Of a stretch of 64,000 nt of DNA, positions 32,966 through 46,239 are shown piece by piece. Position 1 is the first letter of the stretch. Every line of letters begins with the position of its first letter. The translations under genes were made by a program, and so were the position numbers. This DNA is from Ypsolopha sequella. Taxonomy: Eukaryota > Arthropoda > Insecta > Lepidoptera > Ypsolophidae. The stretch lies in contig CAKOHE010000013.1 in assembly GCA_934047225.1 (NCBI GenBank), positions 1 to 64,000 of the forward strand. The letters run 5' to 3'. The notes under the pieces are model-generated. The model searched no databases. It saw only the letters and a list, made by a program, of their open reading frames with translations, and had not been told where the DNA came from.

Positions 32966-34408
32966 ATCAGAGCTCTTGTCATGAAACCGCATGAACTAGC
33001 CTCTACGCTCAACGCTAACAAAACTGTGTCTTTTTATAAATCATCATCTTGGCAATTACAATAATCATGATTCAATTTACTGACAATTCAATTCAATATT
33101 TTAAACAGTCATTAGAAACAATAGAAACTATTATTTAATTAATCTATTCCTACTAGTAATAAAGAAATTACGGAACGATTGAAACTACGGCGTAAAACGG
33201 ATGAACAGAAAAGATTTGCAGATCGAACTTAGATTAATTCATTGTGATGTGAATAATCAGACAATAGAAAGCCTCAAAACTTAATGATTATCAACAAGAA
33301 ACATTACTAGATTAATATTGAATTAATGAACCCTAAATTTAGCCTACACTGTACATAAAATACTGAGCAGCGAGTAGCGACATCTTGAGGACAAGTTTTA
33401 CAACAGTTCGTTCTCCGGGCTCGCTCCCATCGAAGCAACGTCATATAGTGTCGCGTAGAGACATCTTGCGGCAGATGAACGCAACAGCAAAGTCGCGCCG
33501 ATAGATATAACATTTATTTCCCAAAAACACGACACATACATACAAAAAACAAAGTAGAACTTAAATAAAAGAAAAAAAAATAATAAAGTTAAAACACAAA
33601 AAGAAAGTAACTTAAATTTATCCTAGTGGTATGAGTGTCGCGGCAAAGAGAAAAAGGCTCCGACTCAGCGTAATGCCGCAAACCGAAATCTGCGACGCTT
33701 TTATTCTGTCTGAATATGTGGTTTCATTAAAGGTAGTCTGTTTACACCTGGTATATGGTGAAATTGAATCAATCGCCCGAATTCATGATGGATACTCAAT
33801 TACTAAGGAACAATGTTTTGGGTGAAATATGAAAAAAAATATTTTTTGCTCCCGTACTGCCTATACTAAGAATTGTATTTGAACTCGTCCAGTACGTGCG
33901 GGAACAAAAAAAAATTATGATTTAAAAAAAGGATCATTGAACCGATTTAATTGATTTATATTTATTTATTGATGATGGTGTACTAGCTACCCGCAAAATG
34001 TTTATGTTTAGTGCATTTAAAGGGATAGGCCGAAAACCACAGAGCTGTGTTGCTGCTCGACAGCTCACAGCAGATGCTGAGTCTGCTCCTTTTCGTCACA
34101 TTTTGTAGTATGTTATAATAATTTAATTGTTTTCTTGTAAGTTTAGTTTTTAAAGTTATTTTTATTCTAAGACTTTTCCGTGTTTTTATTTGTGACGAAA
34201 AAATTTCATTTTCTTTCGTTTCTTTCTTTCTTTCTTTCATCACTACCCGAATCTCCAGTATGAATTCGGGTGGTTGATTAAATTGCACCTTTATGGCTGG
34301 TTCGTTCTCCGTTTACGTTGTTTGTTTTTTGTTGAATTCATATAATGAGCCATTCTTCGATCATATATTATTGTGTATGTATGATCGAAGGAGCCATTCG
34401 ATATTTTT
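32966..34408. other. unassigned DNA with small repeats
   Basis: Two (A/G)GACATCTTG(A/C)GG motifs lie at about 33379 and 33459. An inverted TTGCTCCCGTACTG / CAGTACGTGCGGGAACAA pair lies at 33847-33912, and a (TTTC)n run at 34205-34238. A 64-codon frame at 33631-33825 starts MSVAAKRKRLRLSVM but has no recognisable domain. No gene can be supported. Confidence 0.45.
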
Positions 34409-34803
34409 GTACAGTGCGCGCCAATCTTTTAGTCGCCTCTGAATGAGATACGAGTGCAAGCTTGCGCAGGTGACTGTACCTAAACAATAATATCAACGGT
34501 TGATTATTAAAAGTGGGAAGGTTTACTTGTTGTACCTACCTATTTAATTATTTATTTATTATTTTAGTGCAATCTTAACAATGTAAATAAAACGAATTAA
34601 TATAAACACAATTTTCCTACATCGTCGCCTTAAAATGCTATAACGTTCGCGAGGCATAACAACAACAATAAACTTTAACAAACTAAATCAACAAAATAAC
34701 AAATAAAAGCAACAAAATCAATAAACTATAACAAGCAGATTCAACGATAAACTTAACGAATCATATAATTTTTTCCTCGAAGGTACTTTTCATGCAACGC
34801 GCG

Positions 34804-34942
34804 TGATAGAAGAAAGGATATTAAATAAAACGCGTCAGGTACTCAAGGCTCCACATGCCTTGCCATGCCTTGAGCCTTAGCTCATATTATACCATCTATA
34901 TCTATAGGTATATTTTTGTTAATATAAACAACGGCTAACACG
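34804..34942 (+). repeat. left copy of internal direct repeat
   Basis: Runs TGATAGAAGAAAGGATATTA to CAACGGCTAACACG. It matches 43106-43261 in the same orientation, apart from a different segment in the middle (after CTCCACATGCC). Confidence 0.92.
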
Positions 34943-35160
34943 GCCTTCCTGCCCCAAGCTTTGCTCTCGAAGCTTTTTCTCTTTTACCTGAAACTAGAAA
35001 AACATTAAAACAAAAGTACTCGAAACACATCTAGATGAACACTTGTCTGTTGCCATTAGGTGAGGTCAACAACCCAATTTTTTTTGTGTCCCTTTTTTAT
35101 AGGAACTGCCAGATGCAGTTCCTCGAGTGTATTTTCTTTTGTTTTACAGTTATTTATCTG

Positions 35161-38100
35161 CGGTCTCAGCACATTACTATAATATTGTAGTCACCTACGC
35201 TTTTATTCTGCGGTCTCAGCACACTACTATAATATTGTAGTCGCCTACGCTTTTATTCTGCGGTCTCAGCACACTACTATAATATTGTAGTCGCCTACGC
35301 TTTTATTCTGCGGTCTCAGCACACTACTATAATATTGTAGTCGCCTACGCTTTTATTCTGCGGTCTCAGCACACTACTATAATATTGTAGTCACCTACGC
35401 TTTTATTCTGCGGTCTCAGCACACTACTATAATATTGTAGTCGCCTACGCTTTTATTCTGCGGTCTCAGCACACTACTATAATATTGTAGTCACCTACGC
35501 TTTTATTCTGCGGTCTCAGCACACTACTATAATATTGTAGTCACCTACGCTTTTATTCTGCGGTCTCAGCACACTACTATAATATTGTAGTCACCTACGC
35601 TTTTATTCTGCGGTCTCAGCACACTACTATAATATTGTAGTCACCTACGCTTTTATTCTGCGGTCTCAGCACACTACTATAATATTGTAGTCACCTACGC
35701 TTTTATTCTGCGGTCTCAGCACACTACTATAATATTGTAGTCGCCTACGCTTTTATTCTGCGGTCTCAGCACACTACTATAATATTGTAGTCACCTACGC
35801 TTTTATTCTGCGGTCTCAGCACACTACTATAATATTGTAGTCACCTACGCTTTTATTCTGCGGTCTCAGCACACTACTATAATATTGTAGTCACCTACGC
35901 TTTTATTCTGCGGTCTCAGCACACTACTATAATATTGTAGTCACCTACGCTTTTATTCTGCGGTCTCAGCACACTACTATAATATTGTAGTCGCCTACGC
36001 TTTTATTCTGCGGTCTCAGCACACTACTATAATATTGTAGTCGCCTACGCTTTTATTCTGCGGTCTCAGCACACTACTATAATATTGTAGTCACCTACGC
36101 TTTTATTCTGCGGTCTCAGCACACTACTATAATATTGTAGTCGCCTACGCTTTTATTCTGCGGTCTCAGCACACTACTATAATATTGTAGTCACCTACGC
36201 TTTTATTCTGCGGTCTCAGCACACTACTATAATATTGTAGTCGCCTACGCTTTTATTCTGCGGTCTCAGCACACTACTATAATATTGTAGTCGCCTACGC
36301 TTTTATTCTGCGGTCTCAGCACACTACTATAATATTGTAGTCACCTACGCTTTTATTCTGCGGTCTCAGCACACTACTATAATATTGTAGTCACCTACGC
36401 TTTTATTCTGCGGTCTCAGCACACTACTATAATATTGTAGTCGCCTACGCTTTTATTCTGCGGTCTCAGCACACTACTATAATATTGTAGTCGCCTACGC
36501 TTTTATTCTGCGGTCTCAGCACACTACTATAATATTGTAGTCGCCTACGCTTTTATTCTGCGGTCTCAGCACACTACTATAATATTGTAGTCACCTACGC
36601 TTTTATTCTGCGGTCTCAGCACACTACTATAATATTGTAGTCGCCTACGCTTTTATTCTGCGGTCTCAGCACACTACTATAATATTGTAGTCGCCTACGC
36701 TTTTATTCTGCGGTCTCAGCACACTACTATAATATTGTAGTCACCTACGCTTTTATTCTGCGGTCTCAGCACACTACTATAATATTGTAGTCGCCTACGC
36801 TTTTATTCTGCGGTCTCAGCACACTACTATAATATTGTAGTCGCCTACGCTTTTATTCTTCGGTCTCAGCACACTGCTATAATATTGTAGTCACCTACGC
36901 TTTTATTCTGCGGTCTCAGCACACTACTATAATATTGTAGTCACCTACGCTTTTATTCTGCGGTCTCAGCACACTACTATAATATTGTAGTCGCCTACGC
37001 TTTTATTCTGCGGTCTCAGCACACTACTATAATATTGTAGTCGCCTACGCTTTTATTCTGCGGTCTCAGCACACTACTATAATATTGTAGTCACCTACGC
37101 TTTTATTCTGCGGTCTCAGCACACTACTATAATATTGTAGTCGCCTACGCTTTTATTCTGCGGTCTCAGCACACTACTATAATATTGTAGTCGCCTACGC
37201 TTTTATTCTGCGGTCTCAGCACACTACTATAATATTGTAGTCACCTACGCTTTTATTCTGCGGTCTCAGCACACTACTATAATATTGTAGTCGCCTACGC
37301 TTTTATTCTGCGGTCTCAGCACACTACTATAATATTGTAGTCGCCTACGCTTTTATTCTGCGGTCTCAGCACACTACTATAATATTGTAGTCACCTACGC
37401 TTTTATTCTGCGGTCTCAGCACACTACTATAATATTGTAGTCGCCTACGCTTTTATTCTGCGGTCTCAGCACACTACTATAATATTGTAGTCGCCTACGC
37501 TTTTATTCTGCGGTCTCAGCACACTACTATAATATTGTAGTCGCCTACGCTTTTATTCTGCGGTCTCAGCACACTACTATAATATTGTAGTCACCTACGC
37601 TTTTATTCTGCGGTCTCAGCACACTACTATAATATTGTAGTCGCCTACGCTTTTATTCTGCGGTCTCAGCACACTACTATAATATTGTAGTCGCCTACGC
37701 TTTTATTCTGCGGTCTCAGCACACTACTATAATATTTTAGTCGCCTACGCTTTTATTCTGCGGTCTCAGCACACTACTATAATATTGTAGTCACCTACGC
37801 TTTTATTCTGCGGTCTCAGCACACTACTATAATATTGTAGTCGCCTACGCTTTTATTCTGCGGTCTCAGCATACTACTATAATATTGTAGTCGCCTACGC
37901 TTTTATTCTGCGGTCTCAGCACACTACTATAATATTGTAGTCACCTACGCTTTTATTCTGCGGTCTCAGCACACTACTATAATATTGTAGTCGCCTACGC
38001 TTTTATTCTGCGGTCTCAGCACACTACTATAATATTGTAGTCGCCTACGCTTTTATTCTGCGGTCTCAGCACACTACTATAATATTGTAGTCGCCTACGC

Positions 38101-39430
38101 TTTTATTCTGCGGTCTCAGCACACTACTATAATATTGTAGTCACCTACGCTTTTATTCTGCGGTCTCAGCACACTACTATAATATTGTAGTCGCCTACGC
38201 TTTTATTCTGCGGTCTCAGCACACTACTATAATATTGTAGTCGCCTACGCTTTTATTCTGCGGTCTCAGCACACTACTATAATATTGTAGTCACCTACGC
38301 TTTTATTCTGCGTTCTCAGCACACTACTATAATATTGTAGTCGCCTACGCTTTTATTCTGCGGTCTCAGCACACTACTATAATATTGTAGTCGCTTACGC
38401 TTTTATTCTTCGGTCTCAGCACACTACTATAATATTGTAGTCACCTACGCTTTTATTCTGCGGTCTCAGCACACTACTATAATATTGTAGTCACCTACGC
38501 TTTTATTCTGCGGTCTCAGCACACTACTATAATATTGTAGTCGCCTACGCTTTTATTCTGCGGTTTCAGCACACTACTATAATATTGTAGTCGCCTACGC
38601 TTTTATTCTGCGGTCTCAGCACACTACTATAATATTGTAGTCACCTACGCTTTTATTCTGCGGTCTCAGCACACTACTATAATATTGTAGTCGCCTACGC
38701 TTTTATTCTGCGGTCTCAGCACACTACTATAATATTGTAGTCGCCTACGCTTTTATTCTGCGGTCTCAGCACACTACTATAATATTGTAGTCACCTACGC
38801 TTTTATTCTGCGGTCTCAGCACACTACTATAATATTGTAGTCGCCTACGCTTTTATTCTGCGGTCTCAGCACACTACTATAATATTGTAGTCGCCTACGC
38901 TTTTATTCTGCGGTCTCAGCACACTACTATAATATTGTAGTCACCTACGCTTTTATTCTGCGGTCTCAGCACACTACTATAATATTGTAGTCGCCTACGC
39001 TTTTATTCTGCGGTCTCAGCACACTACTATAATATTGTAGTCGCCTACGCTTTTATTCTGCGGTCTCAGCACACTACTATAATATTGTAGTCGCCTACGC
39101 TTTTATTCTGCGGTCTCAGCACACTACTATAATATTGTAGTCACCTACGCTTTTATTCTGCGGTCTCAGCACACTACTATAATATTGTAGTCGCCTACGC
39201 TTTTATTCTGCGGTCTCAGCACACTACTATAATATTGTAGTCGCCTACGCTTTTATTCTGCGGTCTCAGCATACTACTATAATATTGTAGTCGCCTGCGC
39301 TATTAATCTGCGTTTTCAGCGTACTACTTTAATATTCTAGTCGCCTGCGCTATTAATCTGCGGTTTCAGCGTACTACTTTAATATTGTAGTCGCCTGCGC
39401 TATTAATCTGCGTTTTCAGCGTACTACTTT
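35161..39430. repeat. 50-bp satellite array, ~85 copies
   Basis: Unit CGGTCTCAGCACACTACTAT then AATATTGTAGTCRCCTACGC then TTTTATTCTG. Identity is very high; the main variable site is the R in TCRCC. The last three copies (39290-39430) are diverged (GCCTGCGCTATTAATCTGCG), and the first also differs, as expected for array edges. The unit has a short inverted pair (ACTAC...GTAGT). At 50 bp it does not keep frame, so it has no long open reading frames. Confidence 0.98.
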
Positions 39431-39645
39431 TCTGGCTATCACGGCCTTAACATTTTGCCAGCCTCTCTATTCCATAACCTTTCTTAGGTACAGTTTATAA
39501 TGTTTATTTTTGTAAATTTTTGCCTTTGTATCTTTCTTTCTTCATACATTTTCCTGTAATAAAAAGCCCAGTACATCGTGGGTCTAGTTTACTCAATCGT
39601 GTTCGTTCTTGTTCAACATAAACAACATCACCTTATTTAAATTGT

Positions 39646-39921
39646 ATGTTATTTTATTTGTATTTTATCGAATCTGATTTTTATTTCCAGTACAAAATCA
39701 TGTTATTTCTTCATATTTTATCGAATCTGGTTTTCATTTTCAGTACATTATTATTATGTTATTTCATCGCATTTTATCGAATCTTGCTTTTATTTTCAGT
39801 TCATTATCATATTACTTCTTTCATATTTTATTGATTTTGGTTTTTATTTTCAGTACATTATTAATATGTTATTTCATCGCATTTTATCGAATCTTGCTTT
39901 TATTTTCAGTGCATTATTTCT
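39646..39921. repeat. ~55-bp degenerate tandem repeat, five copies
   Basis: Units share ATGTTATTTCATCGCATTTT, ATCGAATCT and TTTTATTTTCAGTACATTAT. They vary between 54 and 57 bp and are older than the neighbouring satellite. Copies 3 and 5 are nearly identical, suggesting a two-unit duplication. Confidence 0.85.
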
Positions 39922-42900
39922 CTTGTTCAATATCAACAGCTGATTAAATTTCAAGGACTACCACTTAAGGCGGGTATTTCGGGTGTTCATCTATTCCTTT
40001 TTTACTAAGTGGTGTTTAGTGTTAACTGCGTTTTCCATAATACGCTCGCTCATTCTGACCCTTTAAGTACTATTATGTATTTTGTACCTTTACTAACTTC
40101 ACATATTCATAGTTTTATAATAGTTGCTACCTAGTGTTCAGTCTGTCACTTGGCTCTGCTTACTTCAATAACCAATCTTATGAGGAATTATTCTGCTTTT
40201 CTACATTTTCAGAGTTTGTAAGGTTTTTCCAATGGTTCTAGTTTTTGTGCAAGCATCCACTGATAGTAATATATATATATCTGAAGCAATCATTTGTTGA
40301 ACCAAAAGCTGTCCACCCATGTCCACTTTACTTTCATACAAAAGTTGTAATTTTAGGGAACCAGTATTTTGCTAGAATCTAACATTTTGTCCAAACCAAT
40401 GTGGTATGGCTATATCTTATATATATCTTATTAGATTAAATCTAACTGCTGTGGCCACACAATATCGTGCCTCGTTTTATATAACTGCCATCAGAATTTT
40501 ATTCTTCATTTATTTATTTAATTTTATTCTTAATGACGTGTTCTTTTAGATTGAGCTTTATTTATTAAGTCCGTTACTTCCATATTTTGCTTTTCTGAGT
40601 AGCTTGTTATCTGATCATTATTTGTGTATTTTGGACAATATTTTGAGATGGATTTTTGTTTAGAAAGTCAACTTGTTTTATATTGCTTACATTTCAGTTG
40701 AAGTTTTGTATGCAAACCCACCATCTGGTCACTTGTGGTAACAAACCTTGCGTTGTCAATATAGCTTTTAGAGCATTTCAGTCTATGATTAATTAAACTT
40801 GATACAAATTTGATATATTCGGAAGTATTTTATGGCGTACAATATACAAAAGACACCTGTGATATTTGAATTTTTCAGGTGAAGCTTTCTTCCTGTATTG
40901 ACATTTATTTCTTAAAGCTCCAAGTGCAATGTTTACTGCTCTTTGTAGGTACGTCCATTACTGACTCCAAAAAGTACTCTCAACTCTCAATTGACCAATG
41001 TCTCTTTCTGAATCAGAATCCCATGGAAATCACATCAAAGGGTAGGTACTCAAATATCATGATTTACCCATTTTGCCTAACCGATCATCAATTAATGGCA
41101 GCGGATATCTTTTCTTGGTAGCTGTCCTGTTACAGCTCAATAATTTACGCACATTCTATTGCTCTTACTTTAATTTTCATTTTTTTTACCATTAGAACTT
41201 ATTGCTACAAAGGGTGAAATAGTTTCTCTCATAATTTTATCTTTTAAGTTCCATTTCTAATATCTTGTCATTTTGCTCGTAAATATTAACGATAAACGAC
41301 CAGTTCATTCGTCGTAGTACGTTTTTGCTTCACAGCTGTTTTCACGACTATTATTCTTTGTAGCGATTAGGCCTGAGTGACGAGTGTTTATTTAATAACT
41401 CAAGTAACTTGCGTTTAGCTTCGGCAGGTACTTGACTCACAGCACTTCTTATCACGTCGTCGTCAAATTAGAAACATAGTCATAAGTATTTCTGGGACTG
41501 CGGCCGTCCTGTTATTGAAGTCCCTTCCTGGGTTGTTATGAACACGAAGTTATTTGATGTTATGGCGTCGCAGCCAACTCGACTTATCTTGTATTATGTG
41601 GAAGTCAACTTTTAGGGTGATATTTTAAAATTCATTGTTAGCAGTTTTTTTTTAATTTGTTTCAGTAGTTTTAGCAGATCGTATGACAGTTCTCATAAAT
41701 GTCATTTGACCAACTGTTAATTCATTACATATCATTTCATTTTATTTCATTTCATTACATTTCCTTTCATTTTATTTTATTTTATTTCAAATTCCTTTTC
41801 ATTTGGCGATTATGCTAAGCCGTATTTCATTATTGTGCAAAGCTGTCAGTTAAAACATGTAATAATTTCCCATTTTCGGGAAGTGTTACATATAGTTTAC
41901 ATCCTTTGTTTTCTTACTTTGTTCTACTCTTGTCCAGCATTCCTCTGCTGTGTAGCCTCTTGTGCCAAAATGAACATTTTTAAAATTTTATTTCGTTTTT
42001 GTTTAGATGACGATGCTGCGTCATATTTCTGATTGTGTCGAGTTTCAAAGGTAATTTTTGCACACTTGTACAGTAGGTACTCGCGTTGCAGATTTCCAAT
42101 CCGATTGCACCGATCGATGATGACAACGCTTCTATTGATACTCTCGGACGTTTTGACGCCTATTGATCACTATCGTCCTTATAATTTTGTTACTCGTATT
42201 CGCTGAAATTGGAGTATATCGAGCAAGTTTTTCGTGAAGTTTCGTATGATGATTGTAAATGAGTTATACTGGCAATTGACTTAGTGTGTGAATCTAAAAT
42301 AAGTACATCCTGTTATAAAATCTCCATTATCTCTTTTTCAGTAAACTTGAGCCTTAATTGTTTCAGAATTCGATGCTTCTTTGCAGCGTAAATTGATACC
42401 GTAAAATATTGATCACTACTCATATTGAAGGCTCTATGCAAGTCTCTGCATTTATGTTGTAGTCAAATCCTCTTTTACAGCAGGCCAGGTCATCTCCAAC
42501 GGTGTCCTGTCCATTCTTTGTATAATTCCCGTGGCAGTCAATTCAATTCAATTCAATTCAATTCACTTTATTTATCTTTCAACATTATAATGTAGTTAGA
42601 TAAGTACGTCAATTCAAATACAATAAGTATTTGGTGTTTTCTTATACATTATGATATACAGTGACTGGCTGCCAAGAATGGTACTCATAGTGCTATATAG
42701 CTTTTTGATGCTAAAGCCTGCACATCTGCACTATTCGCGAGCTTCTAGGTATATAGCTCCTATACTTGAATGGAAATTTGGTAGTACAATGGCTTTACTT
42801 GTCCTATTAATTAAATCACTTAAACCTTGCTCCAAAGTCACAGATGGTTCACTCATTGTTTTGGCACTATTGCACTTTTGTCTTGGTTTTGCCGTTTTCC

Positions 42901-43105
42901 GTTTTTACCACTCATTTTCAACACAGTATTCTCAAAAGCTTTTCACAATTTATATTTAAAGCTTCACAGTTTATACGCAATAGTATTTATAGCTTTTTAG
43001 TAATTTATTTTCAACTTTCTTTTTTTTTTTCTTTTTTTTTTCGCGTTTATTAGCTTATGTAAAGTGGGGTGAGTATATTTATCTATTCAATGATCCCACT
43101 TCTGA
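39922..43105. other. inner right part of the composite element, no gene recognised
   Basis: A+T-rich. Contains CATTT/TTTTA runs at 41730-41800 and an (ATTCA)n tract at 42540-42566, which may be the tail of a reverse-oriented LINE 3' end. Reading frames at 40879, 41835 and 42651 are short and without domains. Confidence 0.45.
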
Positions 43106-43261
43106 TGATAGAAGAAAGGATATTAAATAAAACGCGTCAGGTACTCAAAGCTCCACATGCCGGACTATTTTAATGTCTACGTCACAAATTGTTCCTTAGC
43201 TCATATTATACCATCTATATCTATAGGTATATTTTTGTTAATATAAACAACGGCTAACACG
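43106..43261 (+). repeat. right copy of internal direct repeat
   Basis: Partner of 34804-34942. Carries its own 35-bp middle segment where the left copy has CCATGCCTTGAGCC. Confidence 0.92.
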
Positions 43262-43529
43262 CGTGTGTAGTATACGGACGTAGCTCTAACGCATAGTGTT
43301 GACACCTGCTAAATGGCGAGCAGGGGGGGTGGTGCGGCACGCAGGCGGGTGTGCTCTGCGCTCTCGCTCCTGTAACGTCCCCCAGACACCGTAAAACGGT
43401 TATTGCGTCGCCTCTTGCGGCTATCTTCAGAGGCGACTAAAAGATTGGCGCGCACTGTACCCACCCGTTAACCGATGCACGCCGTGATACAGATTCGTTT
43501 TTGTATAGGTATATTTTATTTATTTTCAG

Positions 43530-43630
43530 ATGTAACTGGAAACACGAGGCCTTATGAATCCAGGTGGTTCGCCTACAAGGCAATGTCTTTCTTACTGGAC
43601 AAGAAGGCGGAATCTCAATTAGATTTCACG
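43530..43630 (+). CDS. MADF-like domain exon (partial CDS)
   Basis: A 101-base exon after an acceptor TATTTTCAG and before the donor GTAATT. It needs two bases to complete its first codon (phase 1) and ends in phase 0. Its 33 codons include RPYESRWFAYKAMSFLLDKK. The S-R-W-x-x-Y-x-x-M-x-F-L-x-D pattern matches the end of MADF domains, the Myb-like DNA-binding domain of Adf-1-type insect transcription factors. The earlier helices of the domain are not seen nearby; an upstream exon must supply them. The 9-kb composite element ends 69 bp upstream, i.e. within the preceding intron. It is not the direct continuation of the exon at 26403-26509, which ends in phase 2. Confidence 0.6.
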
Positions 43631-45017
43631 GTAATTATTTATTTTTTAACTATTCTCCAAGAAATGTTCCAGCAATTAGCAATAGAGCTCTAACGAATTT
43701 CAGGAACTAACCAGGGGTTCAGTTAAGTAAATTATACAATAGGGATCCCTTTTAATGGTTCTTGTTTTAAATTGCAGAACACTTTCTAGTGTTCCGTTGT
43801 AAATCGAAAACCTTTTGCGAAGCCTTCCGTCCGTCAGTGGCACAAATGCAATATCATTTAAAACCCAAAAGGAAACCATACACCTACACGTGTAATAATA
43901 ATTTATTTCTATCATAGTTTGTTTTATAGCTTGTAGAATTTGTTTAGAAAAATAATGTAATTCTGAACACATCAGGTATAAAATGGCAGCTAATAGCAGT
44001 CTAGCTGTATTTTGAAAAAATAAAATAAATATCCGGACTTTTATTGAAATGTTCGGCTTTTTATCAGGATTTTTCAAATTTTTAAGTGGTAACCCTGCAC
44101 CTGACCCACTTTAATACTATGTTACAATATTTGCTAAAACTTGACGTGTGTTATTTTTCTCCGATAATGGTTTTGATTTGGCGCAACTTTAATTTGATTT
44201 AATGTGAGTTATTCAGCAAATCATGAGGCTTCATTTATTGTTACTAACTAGAATACGTAACATCTCCTAGAGCAGTACATGAATACCAGTCTTTGATGAC
44301 GTGTATATTATGAACTCGTTTAATACCCCGGTAGCTACGATTATCAGTTTTAGTACCAATAAATGCCGTTTTCGTCAGAGCAATGGCAGGGTTAGTTAGT
44401 GAGTCTACTCCTCTATAACGAAGGTAACATGGATAAGCTTACAGAAATATGATGATTTTAGAAGTTGTTTTTTGCTTGTAAATAACTATTATTTTCAATG
44501 CAAATGCTCATAAAGGGCCCACTTTTTACGCATCAAAACCGAACAGAAAGTCGATTATTTTGCCCTAGGGCTTTATTTTTTTTTATTTACAATGGTTGGC
44601 TAACCTGCAGCCTTTCCTGTGTACCATAAATGCTAAACTTTTTTTTCCAATATTTAACCGCTATCGATACAGTCCTTTTGAGCCAATCATAATTTTAAGT
44701 TCACAAGATTATATTTGTTTTATTTCCTCAAACTATGCATTGAAAAATGTAATATGATACACGGGCGTAAGAGCAACAAGTTACTCGGTTACGTTTAAAA
44801 CACTCGCTACGCTCGTGTTTTATAAAGTCCTCTTAATTTATTCCTTTTCGCCCTTGTAGCATAAACTACTATTATGACTAGTTCGTCTTTTATATACATA
44901 TAACAAACTTGAATTTTGTACTAAACATGTTTTTATATTATAAATTGGCTATAACTACTAAACTGACGGACAAATATTGTTGTCTTGGTAGACGTGTACT
45001 GGGTAGATAATATAACG
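43631..45017 (+). other. intron or downstream DNA after the MADF-like exon
   Basis: A+T-rich with no further exon that I can support. A 125-codon frame on the - strand at 43700-44077 lacks any protein-like signature. Confidence 0.45.
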
Positions 45018-45255
45018 TACATAAATGCGAAAGTTTATGGGTGGAGGGTGTGAGAGGGTGTGTGTGAGTTTGTATGTTTGTTACTTCTTCACACTGAAAT
45101 AGTTTGATGGATTTAGATAAAATTTGGAGTGGAGATAGCTTATACCCTGAATTAACACAAGGCTACATTTTATCCAGAAAAAAACACTGTTTTCATAGGA
45201 AAAATTATGACGTTAAACCGAATACAACGCGAGCAGATCCGCGGGCAAAAGCTAG
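45018..45255 (+). mobile_element. short non-autonomous Helitron
   Basis: Begins with ACATAAATGCGAAAGTTTAT, like the interior of the 5' end at 21628. It has TTACTTCTTCACACTGAAA and ends CCGCGGGCAAAAGCTAG followed by T. The 3' terminus is clear, while the extreme 5' TC is not. Confidence 0.75.
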
Positions 45256-45616
45256 TAGTACTATAGTTGTATCAGCCTTTCTTGTAATCGTAAATTGTTT
45301 GAGATGAGAACACGTCTATGAGCGGTGATACCAAGTGAATCATTTGACCGCATGTATGTAGCCGTCCACGGTGAGTCTGGAGCGTGTGGAAAAATTGCAT
45401 GTAGTTTTAAAACGGTTTTTGTAAGAATGTGTATTGATTTACTCGACTTAAAACATAAAAAATGTATTTCTTAGATTGTGTAGTATATATTATTATTTGA
45501 CAAGGTTTAGTCACTCGACTTTATATGGCATAGTATTTATCACGTCATTAACAAAAGTCTAATTTTGCAAGTGAAAAATAATCCCAGAAAAGCTGCCCTG
45601 GTCCAGACACATGAAT

Positions 45617-45902
45617 AAAAAAACCAGCCAAGTGCGAGTCAGACTCGCGAACGAATGGTTCCGTATCATTATCTATAAAAACAGCAAAAAAAAACATATC
45701 TTTTGTATGGGAGCCCCCTTAAATATTTGTTTTATTCTGTTTTTAGTATTTTTTTGTTATAGCGGCAACAGAAATACATCATCTGTGAAAATTTCAACTG
45801 TCTAACTATCACGGTTCATTAGATACAGCCTGGTGACAGACGGACAGCGGAGTCTTAGTAATAGGGTCCCGTTGGTACCCTTTGGGTACGGAACCCTAAA
45901 AA
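45617..45902 (+). mobile_element. lepidopteran short interspersed element
   Basis: Opens with AAACCAGCCAAGTGCGAGTC, then AGACTCGCGAACGAATGGTT, TGTATGGGAGCCCCCTTAAA, GAAAATTTCAACTGTCTAAC, and ends GTACCCTTTGGGTACGGAAC and CCTAAAAATG. I recognise this as a very common, strongly conserved lepidopteran repeat of SINE-like size (286 bp). It appears almost intact. Confidence 0.85.
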
Positions 45903-46239
45903 TGAAATCTGCTACTAAACAAGTGAAAATTACCATCACTTTTGTCAATTGTTGGCGAAAGATGAATTTGAAAAAGAATTATCATTTAAAAAATGTCGTG
46001 TTGAAACAATAAGTCTTCATTTTATATGTATACATGTATGTATATATGTGTTAATCTTTCAGGATATAATTTTTGTGTATCAAAATCTTGTTTCTTATTG
46101 TTTTCACATTGTATAATGCGCAAAAAAACTCAAAGTATTGAAAAAGTAATGATATTTGTCGACGTCTCTTTTTATCAGTTAACAAGTGTGCACACTAATA
46201 AAGGTCCTCACGAATCAAGCTCGTCTTAGTTTGAGGACC

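Larger units (their letters stand above)
34409..43460. mobile_element. 9.05-kb TIR-bounded composite element carrying a satellite
   Basis: Positions 34409-34442 and 43427-43460 are perfect or near-perfect 34-bp inverted repeats, starting GTACAGTGCGCGCCAATCTT and including TTTTAGTCGCCTCTGA. A TA target duplication with CAGTGCGC termini is possible but the GTAC edge is palindromic, so the duplication cannot be settled. Inside are ~150-bp direct repeats (34804-34942, 43106-43261), the 50-bp satellite (35161-39430) and a 55-bp repeat (39646-39921). The right end also has a subterminal hairpin (GTCGCCTCT ... AGAGGCGAC at 43407-43437). No transposase or other protein domain is recognisable, so it is non-autonomous or a composite. 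It ends 69 bp before the exon at 43530. Confidence 0.75.

Noticed and set aside
35161..39430. CRISPR-like regular array
   Set aside because: Units abut directly with no unique spacers, in a eukaryotic genome.
43700..44077. 125-codon - strand frame
   Set aside because: No domain, no splice context, biased composition.
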